Part shown: positions 24,621 to 37,227 of the stretch, piece by piece
Numbering within the stretch: the stretch's first letter is position 1
Layout of the letters: every line of letters starts with the position of its first letter
Assembly: GCF_043641665.1 (NCBI RefSeq)
Contig: NC_092199.1
Span: 19,968,860 to 20,032,859 of the forward strand
Direction: 5' to 3'
Length of the DNA stretch: 64,000 bases
Source of the DNA: Enoplosus armatus
Lineage: Eukaryota > Chordata > Actinopteri > Centrarchiformes > Enoplosidae
Notes under the pieces: model-generated
The model's input: only the letters and a program-made list of their open reading frames with translations
The model's database searches: none
Told to the model about the DNA's origin: nothing
Program-made: the position numbers and the translations under genes

Positions 24621-27384
24621 CTACTCAGGATCCGCGTCACTTTTGCATCCTGAAAACAGAAGCACTCGGTCGGCCATCCTTCCGCTGCCTTTCAGCACCA
24701 TCCTGTCCTCGTGCACAGAGACCGTGCAGAAGGCGTTGCTGTCCGGTGGAGTCTCAATCACCCCTTCTAACGTCAGGTGGTGAACCCCCGTGTCTTTATC
24801 CCGGTGGTATGCGCCTTCGTGGACGTGTCCTGCCATGAAACACACCACGCTGCTGTGGGACTGTATGACGGCCAGGAGCTCATCGTAGTTCCAGGCGAGG
24901 CAGATGGCGTCCGTGGCGTAGGGGTGTACGGGGAGGTGACCTGGGCGGAAAAGAATAACACAACACATCTAGAGTTCTGGTGTCTGCTCTCAATGTCGAT
25001 ACAGTACGGCATTATAAATACTCACATTTAACACCTCACTCAAACACCTCCAATCCCCAATTGTCTAATTCTCCAAGTTGCAGACATTTAACATCCTGAG
25101 TTGAGTTCAAAGTAGACGACCATGACACCAGATCACAGAATAGGTTAGCTTTAAAAGTTCTTACACCAACTCCGAACTGGGAAAGACTGGTTTGCGGTAC
25201 TGAACTGCTAGAACAAACTGAAGTTATGAAGGGATATTTTCAATAATATTTGTGACTGTTTTAAGGAGTGCGTGTGTGTGTAATGACTGCTTTGCATGAC
25301 TCAACTGTCTTGTTGTGATGTTGTAAAGTATATTTGTTCCGAGGGCCTAAACAATGAATACTGCCTGCGGGCCCCCACAAGTGCTCTACTTCAGCAGTGG
25401 TTGAAGTCACACTGTTGGTGAAGCCCTCTGCTTTTTTTTTTGCCAGCCTACCTCTTTAAATTCAAAATTCAGCAGAATGTAAAACACAATTCACAAAATA
25501 AACAGAGATACAGACGAAAAGAGAGAGGATGTTTGTTTTTGGCTTTTTTTGCTGGTCCATCGGCCTCCAGGTCAAACTCAGGAGACAGAGAACCCGAAAA
25601 TAAGGGCTTGTTTTGTCCGCGATCTCGCTGAGCTCATGTGTTGCAGGAGGTGCAAAAGGGGCCAGTGAATGCCCTGCACTACACAATAGGTAGAAGCTAA
25701 AAAAAAGGCTGTATGACCAAAGCTGTGGGGGCAACTGGATAAAAAACAACTGTTGGGTAATGAACAAACATGGTTAGATAAACCTGAGCGACACCGGACC
25801 AGAACCTGCTCATTTTAACCGTGCGTTGACATCCCATATTTACTGACTCCACTGAGAAGAGGGCCAGGAGTCAGAAACAATCAGATTAATTCCCACTTTA
25901 TAAATGCGACAGGTTTTACTTACTGGCGATCGTGACTCTTTCCTGCTTCTCATCAGCCGAGGCCAGAACCGAATCCAGCCAGTTCAGCTGGGCTTTACTG
26001 AACCCACCGTTGAACATTGTGAACCTCTGCTGCAGGCCCTGACACACTGAAAGAAGGACGCAAAATATGAGAGAAATACTAAGGCTGTCCATTTCCAAGT
26101 CTATATGGAGAAATCTAGGTACAGCCTTTTCTGAGTAATGGTGTCTCCTCTCCAGAACTACTGCCAATAGACTTCACATTAAAGTGCTCCAGTAGAGCCA
26201 GTTTCCACACCAAAACACTTTATCTTTTGTGGATAGTAATAGCTCTATAATATAATAGCTTACTTACCCCATGTAATTAGTTTCTTCGCGCATTCTTTTT
26301 CTTATTCCATTGCAAAATGGCTGCCATGAGCTAATTTAGTTTATAGTTTTGGAAATAAGTAAAGACTTAAATAAAAAATAAAAAGAATAAGACACAATTA
26401 CAACAAAAAGTTAGTTTGTTAAAGTTAAAAGTAAATGTACGGCAGGCTTCACCTCCAATTCTTTTTTTAATCACTTTTATTTAAAAAAAGTTGAAGCTGT
26501 GTTTATACTTACACGTCACTTTATTATATCTTGATTTTTCTATTGCACTATCCTTTTTCCTCCTGCTGAAGCATTAATAAAGGATTATCTGATCTATATA
26601 AGGTTCAAATAACATGACAAGCTACTGGTCATACCAGACCAAGTGAAGCTGGAACAACAATGAATGAAAGAATAGAGCAATGGTGCCTTTAAATTACTGC
26701 TCATAAATTAGGAAGATTGTTTTAATATAAAAACACGTGTTAAAATATGTTCATTTGAATTATTAATTAAATTAGTATTGTATTATATATTCACAGTAGA
26801 AATGTGACCAGTTAGCAGGCCAGCATACTTGGGGGACAGTTGAGATCCTTGTTGTTGTTGTACTGTTTTATCAAACTCATAGCATCGCCGTACTGTTGGC
26901 TGGACTTCTCCCTGCCCAGCAGGCTCACGTCATACGCATCCAGGACGACAAACGTAAACCCGGGGAACGGGCTGAAGTGGTAAGCATAGATGTCGCTGCC
27001 AGCCCGGCTCCCCTCAAAGCGGAGAGCGCTGTTGAGCTCTGAACGCAGCAGCGCGCTCCTGCTAAAGTTATAGAACTCATGGTTGCCCCAAACATGGTGG
27101 ACCTGCGCGGAGCCGGAGCCGAACTCCCGCAGCACGGTGTCCAGCGCTCGCTCAGAGGCGCCGTGGTCCTTGTTGAAGCCGTCGATAATGTCCCCCAGCT
27201 GGACGATGAAGTCTGGTTTGACAGCCGACCAGCTCTCCTGGGCGTTTCTCAGCAGCCGGAGACTGCTACGGTAATACCGCCGCCTCGTCCGGACGTAATT
27301 GAGGCCGTCGTCGATATCTGCGTACTGAATGTCAGCTATCACGCCGAATGTAAACAGCGGCGGTCGTTGGGGACAGTCGTCCAT
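24621..27384 (-). CDS. ADPRM: Mn-dependent ADP-ribose/CDP-alcohol diphosphatase, complete
   Basis: Metallophosphoesterase that hydrolyses ADP-ribose, IDP-ribose and CDP-alcohols to nucleoside monophosphates. Coding exons: 27384-26829, 26046-25924, 24940-24621; 999 nt, 332 residues (human about 342). Visible: the strand with the first metal ligand (FGVIADIQYADIDDG, 13-27), GDIIDG (64-69), GNHEFYNFS (100-108), SHLPV (227-231) and the C-terminal AGHVHE (263-268). All phosphoesterase motifs are intact. As in the human protein, the usual DxH is DxQ. The reading frame stays open about 140 nt upstream but has no ATG there, so MDDCPQRP at 27384 is the start. In exon 2 the acceptor at 26046 is the one that keeps frame. 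Confidence 0.95.
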
Positions 27385-28186
27385 TCCCGTCGTTGTCTTC
27401 GGAATAACACGTGTCTGAGTGCGTTTGCTGTATCTGCCGACGGCGTTGACAGTACGGGACACTAACCAGGTACCGGTATACGCCTTCACATGATGGAGTC
27501 CAGCCAGGGTCCGGTTTGATGTAGCTCTGATAGTCCCCCTATCGTCCTACACGGTGACAGTTCAGCAGGCAACACACTTCTCCTAGTGACGAATGAAAAC
27601 ACAATAAAGGCAACGGCTTCCGGTTGTAATCCTTCAAAATAACGCTGTTAGAAAACCCGACGGTGACGACCATGGATTTGCGCAACAAGTGGAGTTGGAG
27701 TAGCAAAATGGCTCCTCCCACTTAGTGCAACCCCAGACATGCGCATTGGTGTCGAGAAAAAAAGGTATAACAGGAAGTACCTGGCCCGAGGTTTCCCTTT
27801 AGACGTCCATGGTTATTACATACATGCCGAGAAATTAATGTTACAAAAAAAAATTCTAATTAGCTTTTCAGGTTCGCGGGTTATTTCTCTTTGGCTGAGA
27901 TCTGCCGATTAGTGCATCCTCCACATGTTCCATTTCTTTGTCTTCTATTGTCAATGGTCGATTTGATTCTTGTGTCATTCTTTTCTTAGATTTTTACATT
28001 ATTAGGACACAATTTCCCTTGTCACTCAGTAACAATGATGTTGTTCGGGGGCGCTGCTCTGTATGAAACGCACACACTGTATACATCCGTGATAATTACA
28101 GTAGGCGGTGGAAGGTTGCAGTTGCCACGAGAAAAAAACAAAACAAAAAACATTGACAATGCAAGCTTAACAGATTCATTTACATA
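27385..28186. other. Intergenic: ADPRM promoter side and RSPH1 3' flank
   Basis: About 800 bp between two - strand genes. It should hold the ADPRM promoter at the left. I see no TATA box, no open frame with family similarity and no clear repeat. Confidence 0.5.
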
Positions 28187-28263
28187 TTTATTCATATATT
28201 TAGGCCATTTGGCCTTTAAAACAAAAGTTGAAAGATTGCAGGATTGTGGATCGATCACACAGG
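28187..28263 (-). other. RSPH1: RSPH1 3' UTR with poly(A) signal
   Basis: AATAAA on the - strand at 28187-28192, only about 75 nt beyond the RSPH1 stop, gives a short 3' UTR. Confidence 0.6.
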
Positions 28264-31200
28264 TCAGTTCTCTGCCCCCTCTTCCACTGAGGCGGTTTCC
28301 TTGTCCCTGGCTGGCAAAGGAAAACACACAGACACAAACACTTAATTCAGCAACAACTTTTCACCCCTCGTCCCTTTTTTCCTCGTCTCACCTTTTGGAC
28401 TCATTCTCATTCTGCAACATCACCAACGGCAGCCAGGAAAACAGCCACGCAGTTGAGCTTCAGAGCCTCAGAAACATCAAACATGGAACCCCAGCAGACA
28501 TTACTGCAGGTCTGTTGTATTGTAAGGTATTTCTGTTATTTTGTCCACCCCCCTGTTTAGCACGTTTTCTCCTCCAAATAGTTTTCATGATTTGACAGTC
28601 AACTTCGGACATTTTTAAAATAAATTTGGAAAAATAGTATAGAGTATCAGACACATGTTTCAGGGAATTTGTAACATGAAGAGTTTATCTTCTATAAATA
28701 CAGACGTGTAACAGATGTTGGGATTTTTAAGGCTGATTTTGATGCAAAAATCAACATTTAGACCGTATGTAGGGATATACCAGTTTCAAAAGATATAATT
28801 TCAAAGTTTAATGAATAAACAAAATGTGAAGTCTCCTTGAATTCTTTAAATACTCACATTTTTCTTACACAGTTTGGCTGGTGGCTAGCAAAAAAATACC
28901 TCGGGTGGGTGGGATTCTACTGGGGGAATTTGGACACACATTGAACATTGACACACAGAAGTATTTCTAAAGTCCTGGCCGTGAGCCTGCACCTGACTGT
29001 CATTTTGGGTGGACGAAGCTCACCCGAAGTGTCTTTGCCCGGAGCCCATGGCGTCAGGCCTGTGACACACTTGGGAATCCACTTGAGGACGGCGGTGGAG
29101 GCCAACTCGCCCCACTCACCCTCGGCCCGGTCCTGAGAAGAAGTGCAAGCAAAAATGCACATATATCTCCACCGAGATGTTTTCACAAATTTCACTGAGT
29201 TCAGCATTTATTATAAGGAATGTATGGAGCAATAGTCACTCAAGATGACAGATAACATCATGCATATAAAGTCAAACATGCACTTAGAACAAACACATAC
29301 TTTGCAGTATATTCAACAACTGTAATGCATTCTTGTGCATAAATAAGACTCCTCTCATGCTTGAAAATACCCCAAGACCATCATGCGAGACACTGATCTA
29401 TGCAACTGGCAAAAGGGACAGCATCAGCAGTTGTGTGTAAAGGTGGAGGCGGCGGCGGCGGCACCTCCTCTGCTCCTCCTGAGGGCCCTAAGGTGCGATA
29501 GCCCTCCCTGGAGCCGGGGTAAGGTGACTTCTGCGCCTTCATATTTTTACCGTTCTCCTCAGCGGTCGCTGGCTGGAGTGTTAGCCAAGGGAAAGTTGTC
29601 GTGGTTATGAATGTGTGTCTGTGTCATAACATGAATGCTATTCATTCAGTGTGTCCTGACGAAAGATCCAGTTTTCCAGATTGCCACGAGGAAATTAAGC
29701 ACATATATGGTTCAACGTGCAGTGCGGAACTAACCCCTTCTGGCGGTGAGAGTAACTACACAAACACTGTGTAACTGCTGTAGCCCACTCTGTCGCTACG
29801 GTTGTTTCCCCCCCCTCTAGCTCTGGCAAACCAGTCACTGCTGGTTGAAGTAAAATGCATCGCTACTGGTGCACCAGCACGGGAATGTCCCCACAGACAC
29901 TGGGGTCCCACGTCTTTTCCTAAACACTTTTCCTTGACCTCAATGGGAAGCGACATGAGGTCAAGGAAAAGACAACCACGTTGCTAAGAGAATCCGACTG
30001 CAGCTGTCATTGACTTGGGTCTGCCGTGGTTGCTTTAAATGCTGTCGCAAGGAATTGTGGGACGGCATTACCGCCTTTCCTTTTGTAAAGGATGGTCCAG
30101 TGTACCCTTTGCTGAAGGAAGACTATTTGACTATTCGCAGTCCAGATTTAAAATCTCCATATACTGCGAAATACAGAGAGGTTTACCTGGCAGTTTCAGC
30201 ATTGTGTGAAGTCGCTTGTCATCAGTTGAAACAATAAGACTGCGTCGATGATGAATTTACCTGCTCGGCTTGGTGGTATTCACCGTGCTGCTCATACCCA
30301 ACGTCAAACACGTACTTCCCCGGGCCAGTTGGCTGCAAAGGAGGAATGGGATGGCATGGAGACATTATTTAAAGTAAAACTGTGGCTTATTACAACTCGG
30401 ATTTCAATTTTGTAGCTCCAGCCATTGTTTCCATTGGTTATAATAATAACATTGCAGTCACTCGAGTAATTTGCGTTGGCCGAGCATTTTTATGAGTAAG
30501 TAATCAAAGCAGAACTTACATTACTGTTGACAAAGTTACCCCGGTATCTGTGGTTAGAGTGGATGTACTCTCCTGCCGACTCCATCTTGCCATTCACCCA
30601 TGAGCCCTTGTACTTGGAGCCAGTTTCGTGGTAGTGGTAAATGCCCTGGCCATGCCTGGCAAACCAGACAACACCAAGGTAGTCAGTAGTTTTAAAATTC
30701 CCATTTTCGGCACCTCGTTAGAACGGATTTGTTGAAACTAGGCTCAACTGTTATTTCAGCAGTTTTTCATTTGAACTATATTCCGTATGTAAATAGGGCC
30801 TGCTATATACTGAATATGGTCATTTAATGCTGTTGAAACAACACATGCACCCTAGACATCTAAAGATTTTCACAACATAGATGTCATTTGTCCAGCAAAA
30901 TCAACAAATCCACTCTTACTGGGTAGTAACTTGTGTCATGCACTTGTGGCTTTAAAACTGTCGATGTACCTCATATGATGCAGCCACTCTCCATCGTACT
31001 TGTCTCCATTGGGGTAAGTGTAGACACCATGACCCTGCCTCAGGTCCTCTGCCCACGACCCTGGCAGACAAAGAGAGACAGCAAATAAGAGTTTGGTTTC
31101 TGAAAACTCAGCGTTTCAGGGCTTCGGCTGGACCCATGACAGCTGACTGAACCGTCGCAAAACTCATAAACATACATCATATGCTTTAGCTTCATCGTAC

Positions 31201-32146
31201 CTTCATAGTTGGAGCCGTCTGGGTAGTGGAACGTTCCCCGTCCATGTTTCATGTTCTGGTAATAGTCTCCCACATATCTTGCCCCATTCTTGAAGCGGTA
31301 CGTCCCCTATTAGACACAGTAGAGGAGAAACAATGCATTAGTCAAAGAGAAGTGACATTTATGGAAACCTTTTTGACAATGCTAGAAATATTGTTTTCAT
31401 CATAGACTGAATATTGATGGAAAAGGACACCACAAAAAAACATTAGTGGGAGAACATCGCAAAGTGTCACCTAATTAAGCTACTCCTTTTCATCACATCT
31501 GAAGGTTAAAAAGTCTCTCTCTTTTTTTTTTCATGTGGTAGACTTGGTCTCTTCAGTGTAACATTTTTGATCATACTTTTTCCTCACCGTGCATGAAGTA
31601 GTAGCTTAATTGGTGGGGATGTTGAAGGCATAGTAGGTTGCAGGAACCTACTGTTCATCTACTGTACAATACGCTGCATGATTATTATTTCCATGTGTAC
31701 TTTTCTTGTACTTTGTGGGTTCACCCAGCCCCATCTGGGCCCGTGCTCTTGGCTTGAACTGGAGCAGAGCTAGTGGTGGATTTGATTTGGACTCAGCAGC
31801 GAAGGCACCTTTCAGAACGTTACCTCTCCGTGTCTCTTGCCGTTCACGTACTGTCCCTGATACATATCTCCGTTGGGCAGAACAGCTTTGCCGACCCCGT
31901 GCCTCTCTCCTGCCTCGTTTCGGTCGCCTTCATATTCCTGCGCCAGCCAAACAAACAGAAGAGTGCATCCAAGGACGGAGAAGATTACACAGGGCAACAG
32001 ACAGCCACTTGTTCAACGTTAGCTTCAGCCGGCTAACAACAGCAAACCGAACAGAGCATCAACCGAACATTAACTAGCTAGTTACATTCTCTCACCCCGA
32101 GTTTACTGTGCTCCTCGTCAAACTCATCAGATCCCACATCCGACAT
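28264..32146 (-). CDS. RSPH1: Radial spoke head 1 homologue (MORN-repeat ciliary protein), complete
   Basis: Component of the radial spoke head in motile 9+2 axonemes. Coding exons: 32146-32096, 31937-31824, 31306-31201, 31060-30970, 30655-30520, 30332-30261, 29132-28993, 28306-28264; 753 nt, 250 residues. The acidic N-terminus ([12 protein letters not shown]) is followed by five to six MORN repeats from about residue 18 to 165 (for example [19 protein letters not shown] and [16 protein letters not shown]). Then come the RSPH1-specific [16 protein letters not shown] and [16 protein letters not shown] blocks, which separate it from other MORN proteins. The C-terminal acidic tail is much shorter than in human RSPH1 (about 309 residues). 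The last exon (43 nt) is short, but its frame and acidic sequence ([10 protein letters not shown]) fit. A perfect X-box lies about 80 bp upstream of the ATG. Confidence 0.95.
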
Positions 32147-32226
32147 GGCTCTAAGTCAATTTCCCAGCCTGGACAACTTTGAGTTAGAGGCGCAGTGGTG
32201 CAAACCAGAGAGCCAGCTAGTTTACG

Positions 32227-32240
32227 GTTGCCACGGCAAC
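32227..32240. promoter_or_regulatory. RSPH1: RFX X-box in RSPH1 promoter
   Basis: GTTGCC-AC-GGCAAC matches both half-sites of the X-box consensus GTNRCC-N(0-3)-RGYAAC without mismatch. It lies 81 bp upstream of the RSPH1 ATG. RFX factors, with FOXJ1, drive motile-cilia genes. A CACGTG E-box follows at 32250-32255, within TCACACGTGACC. Confidence 0.85.
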
Positions 32241-33454
32241 GGCCAGTCACACGTGACCAAGAGTTGCTCGTGAAAGCTAGTTAGTATCCCTCCTCATACG
32301 CGCCTGTCCGAAATATCAACTTCTCAGTGACTCGGAAACAGCCTTGTTTGCAGCCTGGCGACAGTACATCTGTCATCAGTGAGTTTTTGAAGGCTTTAAG
32401 AGGGGACAGTAGGTTTGTTTTAAACCAATGTAATATAATTACTGAAAACAGCTGAAAAGTCCCCGAATTTGGAGACGTATGCTAACTAGGCCACGTCATT
32501 TTCATTGGACAGTATATTCCCAATTAAATGGGAATATCTTCTTTTTTGCCAGTAGTAATACAGCCCGTAATACCCCAAAGTCACAGTTTATATAATTCAA
32601 CACAATTATTCTATGACGTTTATAAAACTTCAAAGCACGAGCTTTTCTCCCCGATCAGGCTAATTGGCACTGAAAGCGCGCGCTCACTCACTGGCAGACA
32701 GGGAGAACTTGCTAGCAAAGATGCTCTATTATAAGCTAGCTGCTAAAACTGTAGCCCGTCTCTTCTTTGCCTTACTAAGCCAACGCTACACTACACGTTG
32801 TGTACGACTAGCTACAGTGATGCTTATGATACATAGCATAATTAAGGTTACCTTAATGGTTTTCAGAATTGTGTGTGCCTCTGTGTGGTGGACCATTGAC
32901 CGTCCTATCTCTCTCTCCCTTTAAAGTTAAGCAGGTCCAGACCGGACTCTTTATAATGTTACTACAGAGACACAACAGTTCCCACCATGAGCAAGGACTA
33001 TGGCGACAGTGGCAAGAAACAACTTCAGGCAGAAAGAGGCAGAAACCTCGAGCAGAACCAGGACTCCAGGTGGGCAGTCATATGCTTTGACCGGTTGGGT
33101 TGGAGAGAGACAGAGAGAGAGAGAGAGAGAGACGTAGAGACATAGACAGACAGGCAGACAGGCAGAGATGTATGGCAGCACCAGCAGTAGCCATGGCAGC
33201 TATAATTATAATAATAATGGAAATATGACTGGTAATAGTAGTTACAGCTGTAATAATAACAGAGATATGATTAATAATAGCAATAACATCTTTAATAGTA
33301 ACAGAACTACAACTAAAGATGATAACTGTAGTGATGAGAGTCAAGCGGGCCCATGGCAGCAGTATCCAGGTGTACCAGGACCACGATCCACAGGGACCTG
33401 CGAGACGAGAAAGCTCAAAGAAACTCCGGGGAAGATATAAAGTTAGTAATATGC

Positions 33455-33720
33455 ATTGGTGGGACATGAATGTGTAAAGATGGAGAGGGAGAGGAGGAAA
33501 GCTCAGTGCATCATGGGAAGTCCCCCAGCAGTCTCGGCCTGTAGCAGCATAACTAGGGGGCTGGTCCAGGCAGGCCTGAGCCAGCCCTAGCTATAAGCAT
33601 TAGTAAGTCAGTAAGGAGCATTCTGTGAATAAGGTACAGGCTAGAAAAAAAATGTGTGTATAGAGAAACCTGTGAATAAAAGCTTTTTGTTGTAACAGAT
33701 TGAGTGTTTGTTACAACAGA
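33455..33720. repeat. Probable dispersed repeat fragment
   Basis: The sequence around TGTAGCAGCATAACTAGGGG and CCAGCCCTAGCTATAAGCAT resembles a repeat I recall from many teleost genomes. There is no coding capacity and the ends cannot be defined from one copy. Confidence 0.4.
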
Positions 33721-35026
33721 CACAGGTTTTGATAGATGCAGTTCAATGAATTGCTGTGGATGAATGTACTATTCGGTGACTGAAAAATAAGGAAAATAAG
33801 GAAAAGTTACAACAACAAACAAATGTTTATTCACAGGTCTCTTAGTGTGTGCTCATGATGCACATCCTGCTGTCATCAAGTAAGGTAGGTAACTGCCTGT
33901 TGTTTCTCATCAGAGACACTGGAGGGCGCTGTGGTCTACCGTTCATTGGCAAGGAAAAAGACATTTCATGAGAATAGTCCTTTAGTATTATTGCACAGGG
34001 ATGTAAAAAAAAAAAAGGCTGCAAATTTTTTATGTTTTTTGTATTATGTTTGTAATTTTCCTCTAAAAATGTATGTTCAGTTTTACTCTTTTAACTTGTC
34101 CAAATTAAACCACTACATACTGAAGACCATCTGGTATCCAACAGAAATGGACAATATGCATGATATAGACTAATCTATTAATTGGAAAAAAAGCAATGTC
34201 TAAAATGAATTTACGTTTACAAAATGTGTTCAGTATATCAGAATGTCTTGTTTGTTTGTGTTTTTGATTATTTTTAATGAGTTGTAGCTCAGGGAGGAGC
34301 AATTGTTAACAGCTGTCCATTAAATGATACCAACGTGCATCTCTGACAGATAATGGACTGTGTGACCTCTGCTTAGCAGCCCTTTATTTAGACAACTTGA
34401 ACTTGACTTGACATTAACTCATAAGCCGTGAGATTTTGCCATCTGTTGCATTAAAGATTAGAATGAACTCTGGTTCCAATCCACTGCATTCACTTTGGCT
34501 CTCTGAGACTCATGAGGAGGTGATATTCAAAATGTCTGAAGCCGTTATTCAATCAATAGAAAGGCACATGCCGGTTAAAAAAAGGCAAATGAAAGGCAGT
34601 TTGTGGCTGCGGCGATAATCCATCCTTGCATCACTGTCCTCGCACTGAGTATCATTGTCCCTTTGAAGCCAGTCCCTAAGAATATCTCACTCCTGATTAA
34701 TTCCCTAAAGTAGCCCATATTTAAGATGGAGGCAGCGTAATCCGCAGGTTCATTGGCTGCTTGTTCATGATTTAGCACCCTCCTTGTCAGTTTACAGCCA
34801 TCTAATCTCCCTCTCATGACACGAGAATGACAAATTAGTGACAGTTTGAGGACCTCAGTTCACTCAAAGCTGGTAGAGCTGTTCACTCATTTTGATGTCC
34901 TGTTACCTTGGTGCATGTAATGCTGGACTGATGGCGTCTGTCTGCATGTAGACACATTTTTGCCGATACCACCAAGCACACTATCTAAAGGAAAAAATCA
35001 TTACAGATCTAATTAGAGAGCTTATT

Positions 35027-35470
35027 TGCTTTCTTTCCAAGAGTGAGATCAGAGGAGCAATATCAATCCAGCCAGGAGTGGTTAGCTTAGCATAAAGACT
35101 GGAAGCCAGGGAAACGGCTAGCTTAGCTCTCGCCAAAGTTCAAAAATAGGCCTGCCAACTAAAGTTCACTAATTATCACTAACTCTAACCCTAACCCTAA
35201 CACAAACAGAAAGGTAAAATGACTACTTGTGGCAGTGACTCTCTAGAGTGTTGTCGTCGCATTGAGGTTGCGAGGTGCCATCCAGAGTACCTGAACCGAA
35301 ACCTATACCAAAACCTCAACAGAGAGGCTTGCTGCCCCCCCTCCACTCTTTATGCTAAGCTAGGCCGACCACACCCTGGCCCCCTGCTCTGTACGTAATG
35401 CACAGACGTGAGAGTGATATTGATCTTCTCATCTCTCTCTTGGACAGAAAATGTATATATTTCTGAAAGT
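35027..35470. mobile_element. MITE-like element, family A copy 2
   Basis: Left end CTTTCCAAGAGTGAGATCAG with GCAATATCAATCC; right end GAGAGTGATATTGATCTTCT with CATCTCTCTCTTGGA, in inverted orientation. Inside: TTAGCATAAAGACTGGAAGC, GGGAAACGGCTAGC and TATGCTAAGCTAGG. A short (CCCTAA)n run sits at 35185-35201. Confidence 0.7.
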
Positions 35471-36227
35471 GTTGATATTATAAGTATTATTTAAACTAAT
35501 AACCCTGTTTTCATAATTCTCCTTATCCAACAAGTTTATAGTTTTCATCCTTAACTGTTTTAATATGATTTCGGGATATGTGTTTTCTTTTGTGTTATTC
35601 TTGACATTCGTCCTCACTTAACTGTCCTGTTTGAAAAGCTCTGGTAACCTCCTCCTCAGCCAATCTTTCCCAATAGGTCACGATTTGCCGCGCTGTCCTG
35701 CAGTGTGTCCCTCTTTGGGAGATGATGGCAGGAGAAAAGAGAGGACTCCAAATCTCTGACACGACCATTAGTCCACTGTAATCTCTAAAGCCGTCCCAGG
35801 AGGATCCTGGGGGAATGTCTATTGAGGGATTCATCAGCTATGCCTTTATTTATAAGCCTGTCATAGCAATCACAAGGGTCATGGACGCATTTTGGGTAAT
35901 ATTTCAAAACAGCTTATAAGCCTCTGAGACAGCGGCATCGCATGTTGTACTTCAACACTGAAATGCATGCGTCTGACCACAACAACTCTCCTGGTTAAAG
36001 TGACTTGTGTGTTGACATATTATATGATTTTACGAAGTCAAAACCCATGTGCCATGACACAAAGCAAATTCCAGCATAATTTTCCATGAAATCTGTATGA
36101 AAAATGACTTTTAATCACGGAAGACGAAATACACTAACATTGTTAGGCAACACATATATAGATGTCATATGATAACACATACTATACACCTGATATACAA
36201 ATAAGTTTATTAGGAGTAGTCACTTCT

Positions 36228-36625
36228 GAGAATTAGATCAGGGGATTGATAACATTCTCATGTCTGTGCACGACGCACAGAGCTGGAGTCCGGGTACGCA
36301 ACGTTAGCCTAGCATAAAGTCTGGGAACATGGGGAAACAGTGGAAAGAAAAAAAACAACGAAAGAAACACCCTTTTAAAGCTCACTTTCATTTGTATAAT
36401 CTGTACTGAAAAAGACATGCAAGAATTATAATTTGAGGGTCGAGGGGATGTTTGTGTGTTGGAACAATTTCTCCATGAATTACAAGTCTTTAGGCTACAG
36501 TAAGCCAGGCTCGTCACACCCTGACCCCAGCTTAGTACTTCACACAGACATGAGATTGATGTCAATCTTCCCATCTTACTCTTGGAAAGACAGCAAATGT
36601 ATTTCCCCAAAACATGCTTATTAAG
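36228..36625. mobile_element. MITE-like element, family A copy 3
   Basis: Left end GAATTAGATCAGGGGATTGA followed by CATTCTCATGTCTGTGC; right end GACATGAGATTGATGTCAAT followed by CTTCCCATCTTACTC, inverted relative to each other. The internal TAGCATAAAGTCTGGGAACA and GGGGAAACAG match copies 1 and 2. It lies about 550 bp upstream of the MYH TATA box. Confidence 0.7.
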
Positions 36626-37124
36626 ATGACTTTAAACACACAGTCACGGACATTTTAAAGACCGAAAGTGCAGTTTTTTAATGTACAGTGTACTGTTCTT
36701 TATTGTCTTTAAATGTCTGTTATGCTTTTCTTCTTATACTGCACACTGTTCTGTGCCTGATAAGCTTGAGTGTTATAGACCACTGTAAACATTGAGTTTA
36801 TGAGGAATGACTTTATATGATGGATACGTCTGTTTAAATTTCCATAATAGCCCCCTTAATAGTGCTGTTTGGTTCTAATCTTCCAAACACAGCAATGAAG
36901 ATGTAAAACAAACACTGTTGGTCTCTGCGTGCTCGGAGCATTTCAGCATCTATGTGGATCTGGATCCCTGGCAGAGGTCACCCTCCTTTGGCATTCATTC
37001 TTTTCTTGCGCCGCAGTGGCCCCCCCCCCGCCTCGGATTTATAACAAAAGCTTGGTGACATCTACGTGATATCACATGCCAAACTAATCACTTCTCTCCA
37101 CCCACATTCAGTAGAGGCTTTGAC

Positions 37125-37227
37125 CTAAATATAGGTGTTTGCTGTGTCTCCTCATGCCACCAAGAGGGACCTTATAAAAGCAGCAAGGGTCAAAGCACTC
37201 CATATTTTCCAGCCGGGACTTCTGCTG
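37125..37227 (+). promoter_or_regulatory. MYH core promoter: MEF2-type site, TATA box, leader exon
   Basis: CTAAATATAG at 37125-37134 fits the MEF2 consensus YTAWWWWTAR. TATAAAAG lies at 37173-37180. Transcription would start near 37203, and a short non-coding exon could end at a GT donor after 37227, splicing to the acceptor before 37436. The leader-exon boundaries are inferred. Confidence 0.7.

Larger units (their letters stand above)
32400..37120. other. Intergenic region between divergent RSPH1 and MYH
   Basis: About 4.7 kb with no gene I can support. It contains a (GA)n run at 33106-33134, an AAT-rich stretch at 33190-33310, a probable dispersed repeat near 33455-33720, and two copies of the family A element. 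Open frames here come from low-complexity sequence. Confidence 0.6.

Noticed and set aside
27385..27525. In-frame N-terminal extension of ADPRM
   Set aside because: The frame stays open but contains no ATG, and the family normally starts at the MDD position.
33168..33440. 90-codon Asn/Ser-rich open frame
   Set aside because: It is produced by AAT/AGT-rich low-complexity sequence next to a GA repeat.
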